A stretch of 64,000 nucleotides of DNA, taken from Streptomyces sp. SAI-135 (GTDB lineage: Bacteria; Actinomycetota; Actinomycetes; Streptomycetales; Streptomycetaceae). Positions 41,783 through 50,590 of this stretch are shown one piece after another. The stretch lies in contig NZ_JARXYP010000002.1 of NCBI RefSeq assembly GCF_029893805.1, forward strand, positions 7,502,001 through 7,566,000. The letters are read 5' to 3'. The notes under the pieces were generated by a model. The model was not told the origin of the DNA, did no database searches, and worked only from the letters and a program-made list of their open reading frames with translations. The translations under genes and the position numbers were made by a program. Every line of letters begins with the position of its first letter. The stretch's first letter is position 1.

Positions 41783-42924
41783 TCCGCGTCCACTCCCTTG
41801 CTGTTCAGCGACTTGGTGACGGCGTCCAGCAGGTCCTGCCAGGCCGCCTCGAACTTGGCGACGCCCTCGTCCTCCAGCTGCTGCACGACCTCGTCGTACG
41901 AGATGCCCAGCGCCTCCACGGCGGCCAGGTCGGCGCGGGCCTGCGCGTAGCCGCCGGTCACCGTGTCGCCGGTGATCGCGCCGTGGTCGGCGGTGGCGTC
42001 CAGCGTGGCCTCGGGCATGGTGTTGACCGTGCCGGGCGCGACCAGCTCGTCCACGTAGAGGGTGTCCTTGTAGGACGGGTCCTTCACGCCGGTCGAGGCC
42101 CACAGCGGGCGCTGCTTGTTGGCGCGGGCGCCACCGAGGGCGGTCCAGCGGGCCGAGGCGAAGACCTCCTCGTAGGCCTGGTAGGCGAGCCGCGCGTTGG
42201 CGAGTGCGGCCTTCCCCTTGAGCGCGAGGGCCGCGTCGGTGCCCAGGACCGTCAGCCGCTTGTCGATCTCGGAGTCGACCCGGGAGACGAAGAAGGAGGC
42301 GACGGAGTGGATCGCGGAGAGGTCGAGCCCGTTCTTCGCGGCCTTCTCCAGACCGGCGAGGTAGGCGTCCATGACCTCGCGGTAGCGCTCCAGCGAGAAG
42401 ATCAGCGTGACGTTGACGCTGATCCCGAGGCCGATGACCTCGGTGATCGCGGGGAGCCCGGCCTTCGTCGCCGGGATCTTGATCATGACGTTCGGGCGGT
42501 CCACCAGCCAGGCGAGCTGCTTGGCCTCGGCGATCGTGGCCGCCGTGTCGTGGGCGAGGCGCGGGTCGACCTCGATGGAGACCCGGCCGTCCCGACCGCC
42601 GGTCGAGTCGTACACCGGGCGCAGCACGTCGGCGGCGGCGCGGACGTCGGCCGTGGTCATCATCCGGACGGCCTCGTCGACCGTCACGCCCCGGGTGGCG
42701 AGGTCGCCCAGCTGCTCCTCGTAACCCGCTCCCGAGCCGATGGCGGCCTGGAAGATGGACGGGTTGGTGGTGACGCCGACGACGTGCTTCGTCGCGACGA
42801 GCCGGGCGAGGTTCCCCGACTCGATCCGCCCCCGGGACAGGTCGTCCAACCAGATGGAAACGCCCTCGTCGGTCAGGCGCTTGAGTGCTCCCGCGGTCGC
42901 GGTCGCTTCGGTCACAGTGATCAT
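41779..42924 (-). CDS. tal: Transaldolase
   Basis: A 381-residue class-I aldolase fold protein. The Schiff-base lysine is in MIKIPATKAGLPAI, and WLDDLSRGRIESGNLARLV and GVTTNPSIFQAAI are signature segments. It transfers dihydroxyacetone units between sugar phosphates. ATG 42924 is preceded by a weak AGAAAG site. It follows tkt by 19 bases. Confidence 0.94.
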   Translation of the reverse strand: MITVTEATATAGALKRLTDEGVSIWLDDLSRGRIESGNLARLVATKHVVGVTTNPSIFQAAIGSGAGYEEQLGDLATRGVTVDEAVRMMTTADVRAAADVLRPVYDSTGGRDGRVSIEVDPRLAHDTAATIAEAKQLAWLVDRPNVMIKIPATKAGLPAITEVIGLGISVNVTLIFSLERYREVMDAYLAGLEKAAKNGLDLSAIHSVASFFVSRVDSEIDKRLTVLGTDAALALKGKAALANARLAYQAYEEVFASARWTALGGARANKQRPLWASTGVKDPSYKDTLYVDELVAPGTVNTMPEATLDATADHGAITGDTVTGGYAQARADLAAVEALGISYDEVVQQLEDEGVAKFEAAWQDLLDAVTKSLNSKGVDAE

Positions 42925-42943
42925 CTTCTTTCTGGCGGTCGGA

Positions 42944-45019
42944 TCAACCACGCGCGGCGGCCAGTGATTCCCTGGCTGCTGCGGCGACGTTCTCGGGGGT
43001 GAACCCGAACTCGGCGAACAGGGTCTTCGCGTCGGCGGAGGCGCCGAAGTGTTCGAGGGAGACGATGCGTCCTGCGTCACCTGTGAAGCGGTACCACGTG
43101 AGACCGATGCCGGCCTCGACGGCGACGCGGGCTCGCACGGACGGCGGAAGGACGCTGTCCCGGTACTCCCGCGGCTGCTCCTCGAACCACTCCACGGACG
43201 GCATCGACACCACCCGGGTGCCGATCCCCTCCGCCTCCAGCTGCTCCCGCGCGGCGACGGCGAGCTGGACCTCGGAGCCGGTGGCGATGACGACGACGTC
43301 CGGGGTCCCGGTGGAGGAGTCCCGGAGCACGTACCCGCCCTTGGCCGCGTCCGGGTTCGGGGCGTACGTCGGGACCCCCTGGCGGGTGAGCGCGAGGCCG
43401 TGCGGGGCCGGGTCGGTGGCATGCCGCTTCAGGATCTCGGCCCAGGCGATCGCGGTCTCGTTGGCGTCGGCCGGACGGACGACGTTCAGGCCCGGGATGG
43501 CGCGCAGCGAGGCCAGGTGCTCGACCGGCTGGTGGGTCGGGCCGTCCTCGCCGAGACCGATGGAGTCGTGCGTCCAGACGTAGGTGACGGGCAGCTGCAT
43601 CAGCGCGGACAGGCGCACCGCGTTGCGCATGTAGTCGGAGAACACCAGGAAGGTGCCGCCGTAGATCCGCGTGTTGCCGTGCAGGGCGATGCCGTTCATC
43701 TCGGCGGCCATCGAGTGCTCGCGGATGCCGAAGTGGACGGTACGGCCGTACGGGTCGGCCTCGGGCAGCGCGTTGCCCCTCGGCAGGAAGGAGCTGGTCT
43801 TGTCGATGGTGGTGTTGTTCGAGCCGGCGAGGTCGGCCGAGCCGCCCCACAGCTCGGGGAGCACCGGGCCCAGCGCCTGGAGCACCTTGCCGGAGGCGGC
43901 CCGGGTGGCGACGGACTTGCCCTCCTCGAACACGGGGATCGCGGACTCCCAGCCCTCGGGGAGCCGGCCGGCGACGATGCGGTCGAAGAGCTCGGCCCGC
44001 TCGGGCTGCTCGCCCCGCCACACGGAGATCTGCTTGTCCCAGGACGCGTGCGCCTCGGCACCCCGGTCCAGGGCCTGCCGGGTGTGGGCGAGGACCTCGT
44101 CGTCGACCTGGAAACTGCGCTCCGGGTCGAAGCCGAGGACGCGCTTGGTGGCGGCGACCTCGTCGGCGCCGAGCGCGGAGCCGTGGGCGGCCTCGGTGTT
44201 CTGCGCGTTCGGGGCGGGCCAGGCGATGATCGTGCGCATCGCGATGATCGAGGGGCGGCCGGTCTCGGCCTGCGCCGCCCTCAGGGCCGCGTACAGGGCG
44301 TGGACGTCGACGTCGCCGTCGGCGCCGGGCTCGATGCGCTGGGTGTGCCAGCCGTAGGCCTCGTAGCGCTTGAGCACGTCCTCGGAGAACGCGGTGGCGG
44401 TGTCGCCCTCGATGGAGATGTGGTTGTCGTCGTAGAGGAAGACCAGGTTGCCGAGCTTCTGGTGGCCGGCGAGCGAGGAGGCCTCCGCGGAGATGCCCTC
44501 CTCCAGGTCGCCGTCGGAGACGATCGCCCAGACGGTGTGGTCGAAGGGCGACTCGCCCTCGGGGGCCTCGGGGTCGAAGAGGCCGCGCTCGTAGCGGGCG
44601 GCCATCGCCATGCCGACGGCGTTGGCGACACCCTGGCCGAGCGGGCCGGTGGTGGTCTCGACGCCGGCGGTGTGCCCGTACTCGGGGTGGCCGGGCGTCT
44701 TGGAGCCGTGGGTGCGGAAGGCCTTGAGGTCGTCCAGCTCCAGCTCGTACCCGGAGAGGTACAGCTGGGTGTAGAGCGTCAGCGAGGTGTGCCCGGGGGA
44801 GAGGACGAAGCGGTCACGGCCGGTCCACTCGGGATCGGCCGGGTCGTGACGCATCACCTTCTGAAAGAGCGTGTACGCCGCCGGGGCCAGGGCCATCGCG
44901 GTGCCCGGGTGTCCGTTGCCGACCTGCTGCACGGCATCCGCCGCCAACAGGCGGGCGGTGTCGACGGCACGCCGGTCGAGTTCGGTCCATTCGAAGGTGT
45001 CCGGTGTCTGCGTGCTCAT
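42944..45019 (-). CDS. tkt: Transketolase
   Basis: A 691-residue ThDP enzyme with GNGHPGTAMALAPAAYTLF at the N-terminus, the ThDP motif SDGDLEEGISAEAS to DDNHIS, and the Pyr-domain EDGPTHQPVEHLASLR. It is the first gene of the operon. ATG 45019 (MSTQTPDTFEW) is preferred over a TTG two codons earlier, with GAGGA upstream. The promoter region contains a 17-bp palindrome (45072-45088) shared with the divergent AraC gene. Confidence 0.95.
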   Translation of the reverse strand: MSTQTPDTFEWTELDRRAVDTARLLAADAVQQVGNGHPGTAMALAPAAYTLFQKVMRHDPADPEWTGRDRFVLSPGHTSLTLYTQLYLSGYELELDDLKAFRTHGSKTPGHPEYGHTAGVETTTGPLGQGVANAVGMAMAARYERGLFDPEAPEGESPFDHTVWAIVSDGDLEEGISAEASSLAGHQKLGNLVFLYDDNHISIEGDTATAFSEDVLKRYEAYGWHTQRIEPGADGDVDVHALYAALRAAQAETGRPSIIAMRTIIAWPAPNAQNTEAAHGSALGADEVAATKRVLGFDPERSFQVDDEVLAHTRQALDRGAEAHASWDKQISVWRGEQPERAELFDRIVAGRLPEGWESAIPVFEEGKSVATRAASGKVLQALGPVLPELWGGSADLAGSNNTTIDKTSSFLPRGNALPEADPYGRTVHFGIREHSMAAEMNGIALHGNTRIYGGTFLVFSDYMRNAVRLSALMQLPVTYVWTHDSIGLGEDGPTHQPVEHLASLRAIPGLNVVRPADANETAIAWAEILKRHATDPAPHGLALTRQGVPTYAPNPDAAKGGYVLRDSSTGTPDVVVIATGSEVQLAVAAREQLEAEGIGTRVVSMPSVEWFEEQPREYRDSVLPPSVRARVAVEAGIGLTWYRFTGDAGRIVSLEHFGASADAKTLFAEFGFTPENVAAAARESLAAARG

Positions 45020-45071
45020 CTTCAAGAAATCCTCGATCGGAGCGGGATAGCTGGTCTGACGTGTTCAAACT

Positions 45072-45088
45072 TAAAAGTATGACTTTTA
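45072..45088. promoter_or_regulatory. Perfect 17-bp palindrome between tkt and the AraC-family gene
   Basis: TAAAAGT-atg-ACTTTTA is a perfect AT-rich inverted repeat in the 146-base divergent interval. It lies 53-69 bases upstream of tkt and 78 bases before the AraC ATG, so it is a strong operator candidate for the whole sugar-phosphate operon. Confidence 0.6.
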
Positions 45089-45165
45089 CGGGGGAAGGTC
45101 GCGGTGTGCCAGCCTGTGGTGAAAGTGGGACACGGAACGCTCCAGGCAGGCGGCACGAGCAGGAC

Positions 45166-46086
45166 ATGGCGGACAGAACACCCCAAGGCTCCATCCAAGG
45201 TGGAGACCGTGACGGCACGGTGGACGGGATCAGAACGTTCCCCTTCCCCAGCGAGCTGAGTGTGTGCGGAGTGGGCATGCAGATCGGCCCGATGGGAGCC
45301 GACCGCACCTGGCACGCGGATGCCCCGCTGGAGCGCGTGCACCGCATCGACTTCCATGTCGTGATGCTCTTCGACTCCGGACCCGTCCGCCACATGATCG
45401 ACTTCGCCGAGTACGAGGCGACCGCGGGCGACCTGCTGTGGATCCGCCCCGGCCAGGTCCACCGCTTCTCACCGACGAGCGAGTACCGCGGAACCGTCCT
45501 GACCATGCAACCCGGCTTCCTGCCGCGGGCCACGGTGGAGGCGACCGGGCTCTACCGCTACGACCTCCCGCCGCTGCTACGGCCCTCCGACGCCCAGTTG
45601 GCGGGCCTGAAGGCCTCGCTGACCCTGCTGCAACGGGAGTACGAGGACACCTCGACCCTTCCGCTGAGCCTGCACACCTCGGTCCTGCGGCACTCGCTGA
45701 CGGCGTTCCTGCTGCGGCTCGCCCACCTCGCGGCGATGTCGGCGGAGCACGGGCGGCGGACCGAGTCGACGTTCACCCTGTTCCGGGACGCCGTGGAGAA
45801 GGGCTTCGCCACGAACCACAGCGTCAGCGCGTACGCCGACGCACTGGGCTACTCCCGCCGTACCCTGGTGCGCGCGGTGCGCGCCGCCACGGGGGAGACG
45901 CCCAAGGGGTTCATCGACAAACGGGTCGTGCTGGAGGCCAAGCGCCTGCTGGCCCACACCGACATGCCGATCGGGCGGGTGGGAGCGGCGGTGGGTTTCC
46001 CCGACGCGGCGAACTTCTCCAAGTTCTTCCACCAGCACACCGACATGACGCCGGCCGCCTTCCGGACGGAACTTCGACAGGAGTGA
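45166..46086 (+). CDS. AraC-family transcriptional regulator with cupin domain
   Basis: A 306-residue regulator. The N-terminal half has a cupin-type ligand domain (HVVMLFDSGPVRHMIDF ... GDLLWIRPGQVHRF). The C-terminal 100 residues form the double HTH: SVSAYADALGYSRRTLVRAVRAATGETPK, then GRVGAAVGFPDAANFSKFFHQHTDMTPAAFR. It is divergent from tkt and shares the palindromic region, so control of the pentose-phosphate operon is probable. ATG 45166 is chosen; earlier in-frame ATGs would place the gene over its own promoter. The downstream VOC gene begins 4 bases after its stop. Confidence 0.85.
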   Translation: MADRTPQGSIQGGDRDGTVDGIRTFPFPSELSVCGVGMQIGPMGADRTWHADAPLERVHRIDFHVVMLFDSGPVRHMIDFAEYEATAGDLLWIRPGQVHRFSPTSEYRGTVLTMQPGFLPRATVEATGLYRYDLPPLLRPSDAQLAGLKASLTLLQREYEDTSTLPLSLHTSVLRHSLTAFLLRLAHLAAMSAEHGRRTESTFTLFRDAVEKGFATNHSVSAYADALGYSRRTLVRAVRAATGETPKGFIDKRVVLEAKRLLAHTDMPIGRVGAAVGFPDAANFSKFFHQHTDMTPAAFRTELRQE

Positions 46087-46090
46087 CGCG

Positions 46091-46480
46091 ATGGCACGAC
46101 TGCGGGACATCGTCTTCGACTGCGCCCACCCCGCCGCGACGGCCCGGTTCTGGGCGGCCGCGACGGACGGGTACGCCGTCGCCCCGTACGACGACGAGGA
46201 GTTGGCCCGTCTCGAGGCCCTCGGGATCACGGACGTCGAGGACGACCCGACCGTGCTCGTCGAGTCCTCGCAGGGCGGGCCCCGGATGTGGTTCCAGCGG
46301 GTGCCGGAGGGCAGGAGCGGCAAGAACCGGGTTCATCTGGACCTGTCCGCCCCGGACATGGAGGCGGAGGCCGAGCGGCTCGTCGGGCTCGGTGCGACGG
46401 TCCGGGACCGGTTCGCGGACCACCTGGTCCTGGCCGATCCCGAGGGGAACGAGTTCTGCGTCGCAGGCCAGGACGGTTGA
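46091..46480 (+). CDS. VOC-superfamily protein (glyoxalase-like)
   Basis: A 129-residue small protein with DIVFDCAHPAATARFWAAAT at the N-terminus, RVHLDLSAPDMEAEAERLVGLGAT in the middle and VLADPEGNEFCVAG at the end, characteristic of the actinomycete glyoxalase-like group. It follows the AraC gene by 4 bases and is probably co-transcribed. Function unknown. Confidence 0.82.
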   Translation: MARLRDIVFDCAHPAATARFWAAATDGYAVAPYDDEELARLEALGITDVEDDPTVLVESSQGGPRMWFQRVPEGRSGKNRVHLDLSAPDMEAEAERLVGLGATVRDRFADHLVLADPEGNEFCVAGQDG

Positions 46481-46541
46481 CGTCCCGCCAAACTGGCTGC
46501 TCCTAGGCTTACTTGACCCCTCTTGCTGTTCACGTGACACG

Positions 46542-46584
46542 GAGCTGCCCCGCGGGACCGCTCGGCGGCCTCGTGGGGCAGCTC
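46542..46584. terminator. Hairpin between the VOC gene and the GH16 gene
   Basis: GAGCTGCCCC (46542-46551) and GGGGCAGCTC (46575-46584) are perfect 10-bp arms with a GC-rich 23-base loop, between convergent genes. Confidence 0.65.
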
Positions 46585-46594
46585 AACGGGGCGG

Positions 46595-47980
46595 TCAGTG
46601 ACCGAAGTTGAACCAGTTCACGTTCACGAAGTCGGCCGGCTGGCCGCTGGTGAAGGTCAGGTAGACGTCGTGGGTGCCGGTGACGGCGCTGATGTTCGCC
46701 GGGACCGTTCTCCAGGACTGCCAGCCACCGGTGTTGGCGAGGGCGAAGCTGCCGATCGGTGTGGCGGTACGGCTGTCCAGGCGCACCTCGACCAGACCGC
46801 TGACCCCGCCCGCCGCGCCGCTCGCCACCCGGGCGACGAACTGCCTGGCGGCCGTGGAGCCAAAGTTGACGTTCTGGTAGAGCGCCCAGTCGCCGTTGGC
46901 GAGGGAGGCGATGTTCTGGCCGCCGCCGGTGTCGGTCGTGGTCTCGGTGCCGACACCGCTCTGGCTGGTGAAGGACTCCGCCTGGATGGTGCCGTAGGCG
47001 TCGACACCGCCCGTGGGCGGCGGTGTGGTACCGCTCCCACCCGCCGACAGCACCTGGACGTAGTCCACGACCATGGGCACGCCGGACTGGGTGCCGGAGT
47101 CGAGGCCGCCGCCGAACGCGTCCGGGAAGGCGCCGCCCATCGCCACGTTGAGGATGATGAAGAAGCCGTGGTTGGTGGCGTTGGCCCAGGTCGTCGCGTC
47201 CATCTGGCCGGCGTTGACCGAGTGGAACTGGGTGCCGTCGACGAAGAAGCGGATCGTCTCGGGGCTCACCGAGCGGTCCCACTCCATGGTGTAGGTGTGG
47301 AACGCCGACTGGCAGGTCGAGCCCGGACAGGCGACGTTGTTGCCGATGCCGCTCGTCTCGTTGCACGGGCCGCCGGGGTTGGTGCCGCAGTGCATGGTGG
47401 CCCAGACGCGGTTCATGCCCTGGACGTTCTCCATGATGTCCAGCTCGCCGACGCTCGGCCAGTTCTGGTAGTTGCCGCGGTAGGGCGCGCCGAGCATCCA
47501 GAACGCGGGCCAGTAGCCCTCGGCCGCGGTGCCGGTGACGTTGGGCATCTGGATGCGGGCCTCGACGCGCAGCTTGCCGCCGGACGGGGGCTGGAAGTCG
47601 GTGCGGTTGGTCTCGATGCGGCCCGAGGTCCAGTTGCCGGACGCGTCCCGGAGCGGGGTGATGCGCAGGTTGCCGTTGCCGTCGAGGGCGACGTTGCTCG
47701 TGCTGTTGGTCATCCTCTCGACCTCGCCGGTGCCCCAGTTGGCGGGGCCGCCCGGGTAGGAGGTCCCGGTCGCGTACTGCCAGTTGGAGGTGGAGACGCC
47801 GGTTCCGGCGGAGCCGTTGAAGTCGTCCAGGAAGACCTGCGACCAGCCCGAGGGAGGCGTGGGGGCGGAGGCGTCGGCGGGCAGGGTGGCGGCCGTCGCG
47901 AGGGCGGCCGCGAGGCCGAGGGTGCTCAGTACGGCGAGCAGGGCCCGTCGCCGTCTGGGGATGCCGGAGGTTTCGCTCAT
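46595..47980 (-). CDS. Secreted GH16 endo-beta-1,3-glucanase with CBM6
   Basis: A 461-residue exported enzyme. A positively charged signal peptide (RRRRALLAVLSTLGLAAALA) ends near ADASA at about 39. The GH16 catalytic domain covers about 45-305 with the nucleophile/acid-base motif ELDIME (Glu179, Asp181, Glu184), typical of laminarinases. A Thr/Pro/Gly linker follows, then a CBM6-like beta-sandwich from about 320 (YGTIQAESFTSQSGVGTETT, ANGDWALYQNVNFG). It should hydrolyse beta-1,3- or mixed-linkage glucan outside the cell. ATG 47980 follows GAGAGG. A LacI-family palindrome lies upstream. Confidence 0.92.
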   Translation of the reverse strand: MSETSGIPRRRRALLAVLSTLGLAAALATAATLPADASAPTPPSGWSQVFLDDFNGSAGTGVSTSNWQYATGTSYPGGPANWGTGEVERMTNSTSNVALDGNGNLRITPLRDASGNWTSGRIETNRTDFQPPSGGKLRVEARIQMPNVTGTAAEGYWPAFWMLGAPYRGNYQNWPSVGELDIMENVQGMNRVWATMHCGTNPGGPCNETSGIGNNVACPGSTCQSAFHTYTMEWDRSVSPETIRFFVDGTQFHSVNAGQMDATTWANATNHGFFIILNVAMGGAFPDAFGGGLDSGTQSGVPMVVDYVQVLSAGGSGTTPPPTGGVDAYGTIQAESFTSQSGVGTETTTDTGGGQNIASLANGDWALYQNVNFGSTAARQFVARVASGAAGGVSGLVEVRLDSRTATPIGSFALANTGGWQSWRTVPANISAVTGTHDVYLTFTSGQPADFVNVNWFNFGH

Positions 47981-48033
47981 GGGGGTGCCTCTCGGGTACG
48001 GGGTGGGGGTGCGGATGCGCTTCGAGCGCACTC

Positions 48034-48047
48034 TGAGAGCGCTCTCA
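48034..48047. promoter_or_regulatory. LacI/CebR-type operator upstream of the glucanase
   Basis: TGAGAGCGCTCTCA is a perfect 14-bp palindrome and differs from the Streptomyces CebR box TGGGAGCGCTCCCA at two symmetric positions. It lies 54-67 bases upstream of the GH16 start, so repression by a LacI-family regulator is likely. No such regulator is in the window. The interval 48032-48267 holds no gene. Confidence 0.75.
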
Positions 48048-48267
48048 AAGTGCGCCCAATGTGCTCTCGGCCACTCCGGTCGTCAAGAGGTGAAACAGTG
48101 AAAGTCGCTGCGCCGCAGGTGAGTTCAGCGCGTGAAGGCGCCCCGGGTCCCGCGTCGAGCAGGAATCGACGACGGTGACCGGTGCCCGGCCGTTCCGCTC
48201 CAGCCCGGCCGGTGAGCGCCGGCAGCCAGGTCCGGGGGCGCCTGCGGGGCCCCGACGGAGTGCGGGC

Positions 48268-49077
48268 TCACGCCTTCGCCGCGAGCCCCCGCCACGCCTC
48301 CCAGGTGTCCAGGCGTTGCCGGTAGGCCGCCTCGACGACGGGATAGGGGTACGTGCCGAGGAAGAGCCGCAGGGGCGGTTCGTCGGTGTCGACCAGTTCG
48401 AGGACCACCTCGGCGGTGGCCGCGGGATCCTGCGGTGCGCGGGCCGCGGCCCCGGCCCGGCGAGCCGCGCGGACGGGGGCGTAGGCGTCGAGGGGTTCGG
48501 TGTGCACCGCGGAGGAGCCGGACCAGTCGGTGCCGTAGGGGCCGGGTTCGACGATCGTGACGCGGATGCCGAGCGGACCGACCTCCTGGGCGAGCGCCTC
48601 GCTCATGCCCTCCAGAGCCCACTTGGAGGCGTTGTAGAGGCCCAGGGAAGGGAAGGCGGCCAGGCCGCCGAGGCTGGACACCTGGAGGATGTGCCCGGCG
48701 CCCTGGGCGCGCAGCACCGGCAGGGCCGCCTGCGTCACCCACAGCGGGCCGAGCACATTGGTGTCCAACTGGGCGCGGGCCTGTTCCTCGGTGGTCTCCT
48801 CGACCATGCCGAACAGGCCGTAGCCCGCGTTGTTGACGACCACGTCCAGGCGCCCGAAGGTGTCGGCGGCCCGTCGGACCGCGGTGAAGGCGGCCGCCCG
48901 GTCGGTGACGTCGAGGGTGAGCGGCAGGACGCTGTCGCCGTAGGTGTCGGCGAGGGGCTTCAGGGACTCGACGCGGCGGGCGGTGGCGGCCACGCGGTCG
49001 CCCCGGGACAGTGCGGCCTCGGCCCAGATCCGGCCGAAGCCGCGGGACGCTCCGGTGATGAACCATGTCTTCTGCAT
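48268..49077 (-). CDS. SDR-family NAD(P)-dependent oxidoreductase
   Basis: A 269-residue classical short-chain dehydrogenase with FITGASRGFGRIWAEAAL at the N-terminus, NNAGYGLFGMVEE, and the catalytic Tyr-x-x-x-Lys in YNASKWALEGMSEALA. The lysine and tyrosine are present and the serine is in QVSSLGG. It is divergent from the XRE regulator across 63 bases, so the regulator probably controls it. The substrate is unknown. Confidence 0.87.
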   Translation of the reverse strand: MQKTWFITGASRGFGRIWAEAALSRGDRVAATARRVESLKPLADTYGDSVLPLTLDVTDRAAAFTAVRRAADTFGRLDVVVNNAGYGLFGMVEETTEEQARAQLDTNVLGPLWVTQAALPVLRAQGAGHILQVSSLGGLAAFPSLGLYNASKWALEGMSEALAQEVGPLGIRVTIVEPGPYGTDWSGSSAVHTEPLDAYAPVRAARRAGAAARAPQDPAATAEVVLELVDTDEPPLRLFLGTYPYPVVEAAYRQRLDTWEAWRGLAAKA

Positions 49078-49123
49078 GCCCTCGACCCTGCGCCTTCGGC
49101 CGGACGGCAGCCAGCACCCCCGG

Positions 49124-49134
49124 AGGGTTACCCT
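49124..49134. promoter_or_regulatory. Short palindrome in the SDR/XRE divergent promoter
   Basis: AGGGT-T-ACCCT is a perfect 5-bp inverted repeat in the 63-base interval, close to the XRE start. It might be the operator of the XRE regulator; it is short, so confidence is low. Confidence 0.3.
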
Positions 49135-49140
49135 TCCGCA

Positions 49141-49932
49141 ATGGCGGCCGACAACACGCTCGGAGAGTTCCTGAAGGCCCGGCGGGGCCGGGTCCCGCCC
49201 TCGCGGGCGGGGCTGCCCGACCACGGCAGGCGCCGGGTCGCCGGGCTGCGCCGCGACGAGCTGGCCCGGCTGGCCGGCATCAGCGAGCCCTATCTGACCC
49301 GTCTCGAACAGGGCGTCGACCAGCATCCGTCGCCGCAGGTGCTGCGGGCGCTCTCCCGGGCGCTGGAACTGGACGACGACGCCCGTGCGCACCTGTTCGC
49401 GCTCGCCGCACCCGAGCCCGGCCCCGTACGCCCCACGCGGACCGAAGTCGCCCCGGACGTGCACCGGTTGCTCGACGCCTGGGCGGGTACCCCGGCGTAT
49501 GTGCGCGACCGGCTCTTCGACGTGCTGGCCGCCAACAAGTGGGCCCGCGCGCTCGCCCCCCTGTACGAGCCGGGACACAACCTGGTCAGGGACATGTTCC
49601 TCGACCCGGCGGCCCGCCGGCTGTTCCCCGACTGGCCCGAGATCGCCGCGCAGACCGCCGCGGCCCTGCGCGCCGAGGTCGATCCGCGAGATCCCCGGGT
49701 CGGGCGGCTCGTCGCCGAGCTGGAGGCGGACGAGGACTTCGGCCGCCTGTGGGCCCGGCACGACGCACGGCCCGCCCGTGACGAGCTCAAACGCTTCGCG
49801 CACCCGGTCGTCGGCGAGCTGGCCCTGCGGCGGCAGGCGCTCACCGTCGGGGGCGCCGAGCAGCAGGTGATCATCGTCTACCAGGCGGTGCCGGGAAGCC
49901 CCTCCGAGGCCGCCCTCGCCAGGCTCCTGTGA
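49141..49932 (+). CDS. XRE-family regulator with MmyB-like ligand domain
   Basis: A 263-residue regulator. The N-terminal HTH_31-type domain is LGEFLKARRGRVPPSRAGLP ... RRDELARLAGISEPYLTRLEQG, and the C-terminal MmyB-like domain contains LDAWAGTPAYVRDRLFDVLAANKWARAL. This architecture commonly pairs with a divergent SDR gene in actinomycetes, as here, usually as a redox- or ligand-responsive repressor. ATG 49141 agrees with the conserved N-terminus. Confidence 0.88.
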   Translation: MAADNTLGEFLKARRGRVPPSRAGLPDHGRRRVAGLRRDELARLAGISEPYLTRLEQGVDQHPSPQVLRALSRALELDDDARAHLFALAAPEPGPVRPTRTEVAPDVHRLLDAWAGTPAYVRDRLFDVLAANKWARALAPLYEPGHNLVRDMFLDPAARRLFPDWPEIAAQTAAALRAEVDPRDPRVGRLVAELEADEDFGRLWARHDARPARDELKRFAHPVVGELALRRQALTVGGAEQQVIIVYQAVPGSPSEAALARLL

Positions 49933-49935
49933 CGG

Positions 49936-50130
49936 TCAGAGCGCGCCGCCGGCCTTCCAGTCCGCCCACGACAGGTTCCGGCTGTTGAGGCCGTTCGACG
50001 CCTCCACGGTCCGCTCCCCGGAGTTCTTCACGATCACGACGTCGCCGAGCAGGGAGCTCTCGTAGAACCTGTAGCCGTCCACGGAGCTGTCGTCCGCGCC
50101 CTTGGCGTGGCGCAGGCCGACACAGCCGGA
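49936..50130 (-). pseudogene. 3' remnant of an L,D-transpeptidase gene
   Basis: Only the last 64 codons survive. They begin with the catalytic-Cys motif SGCVGLRHAKG and end NGLNSRNLSWADWKAGGAL-stop, matching the C-terminus of Streptomyces YkuD-domain L,D-transpeptidases (the SxGC motif, then GDVV-V and the NGLN-LSW-WK tail). Upstream of codon 1 the reading frame enters the tandem array and homology ends, so the signal peptide, Ig-like domains and the rest of the catalytic domain are missing. It cannot make a working enzyme. The breakpoint is within a few bases of 50130. Confidence 0.85.
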
Positions 50131-50142
50131 GCGTCTGTGCCC

Positions 50143-50590
50143 TGCGGGGTGGTTTCGGTGTCTGCGGGGCTTGGGGGGCGGGGCGGGGTATGGCCGCCGG
50201 CTGCCAGGAGCGGTTGTCCGTGGTTCCCGGGCGCTGTTGTCCGTCGCGGTCAGGCGCTCGTCGTCAGGGGCCCGCTCGGCGGTGGTCGCGTCTCGCGGCC
50301 CGGACCGGTCGTGCGGGGTGGTTTCGGTGTCTGTGGGGCTCGGGGCGGGGTAGGGGCGCCGGCTGCCGGGAGGCGGCTCCCGTGGCTCCCGGGCGCCCGC
50401 CTCCGTTGCCGTCAGGCGCTCGTCGTCAGGGGCCCGCTCGGCGGTGGTCGCTTGTCGCGGCCCGGACCGGTCGTGCGGGGTGGTTTCGGTGTCTGTGGGG
50501 GTTCGGGGCGGGGTAGGGGCGCCGGCAGGCGGCGTCCGTGGCTCCCGGGCGCCGCCTCCGTTGCCGTCAGGCGTTCGCCGATGCCGACCG
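50143..50590. repeat. Tandem array of about 165-bp units between an L,D-transpeptidase remnant and an MMPL gene
   Basis: Units begin TGCGGGGTGGTTTCGGTGTCTG at 50143, 50312 and 50474 (periods 169 and 162), and the last, incomplete one runs into the 3' end of the MMPL gene. Each unit carries CCGTTGCCGTCAGGCG-like sequence, matching the stop-codon region of the MMPL gene (stop at 50567-50569), followed by a degenerate copy of its final codons ending CGGTCGTG. No gene is supported within it; the G/P-rich open frames are shadows. Confidence 0.88.

Noticed and set aside
40247..42103. Long N-terminal extension of zwf (618 codons)
   Set aside because: The extra codons lie inside tal in another frame; ATG 41782 gives the normal length and a 4-base coupling overlap.
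48268..49803. 511-codon frame extending the SDR through the XRE gene
   Set aside because: The upstream half is antisense to the XRE regulator; the SDR proper starts at ATG 49077 with the MQKTWFITGASRG motif.
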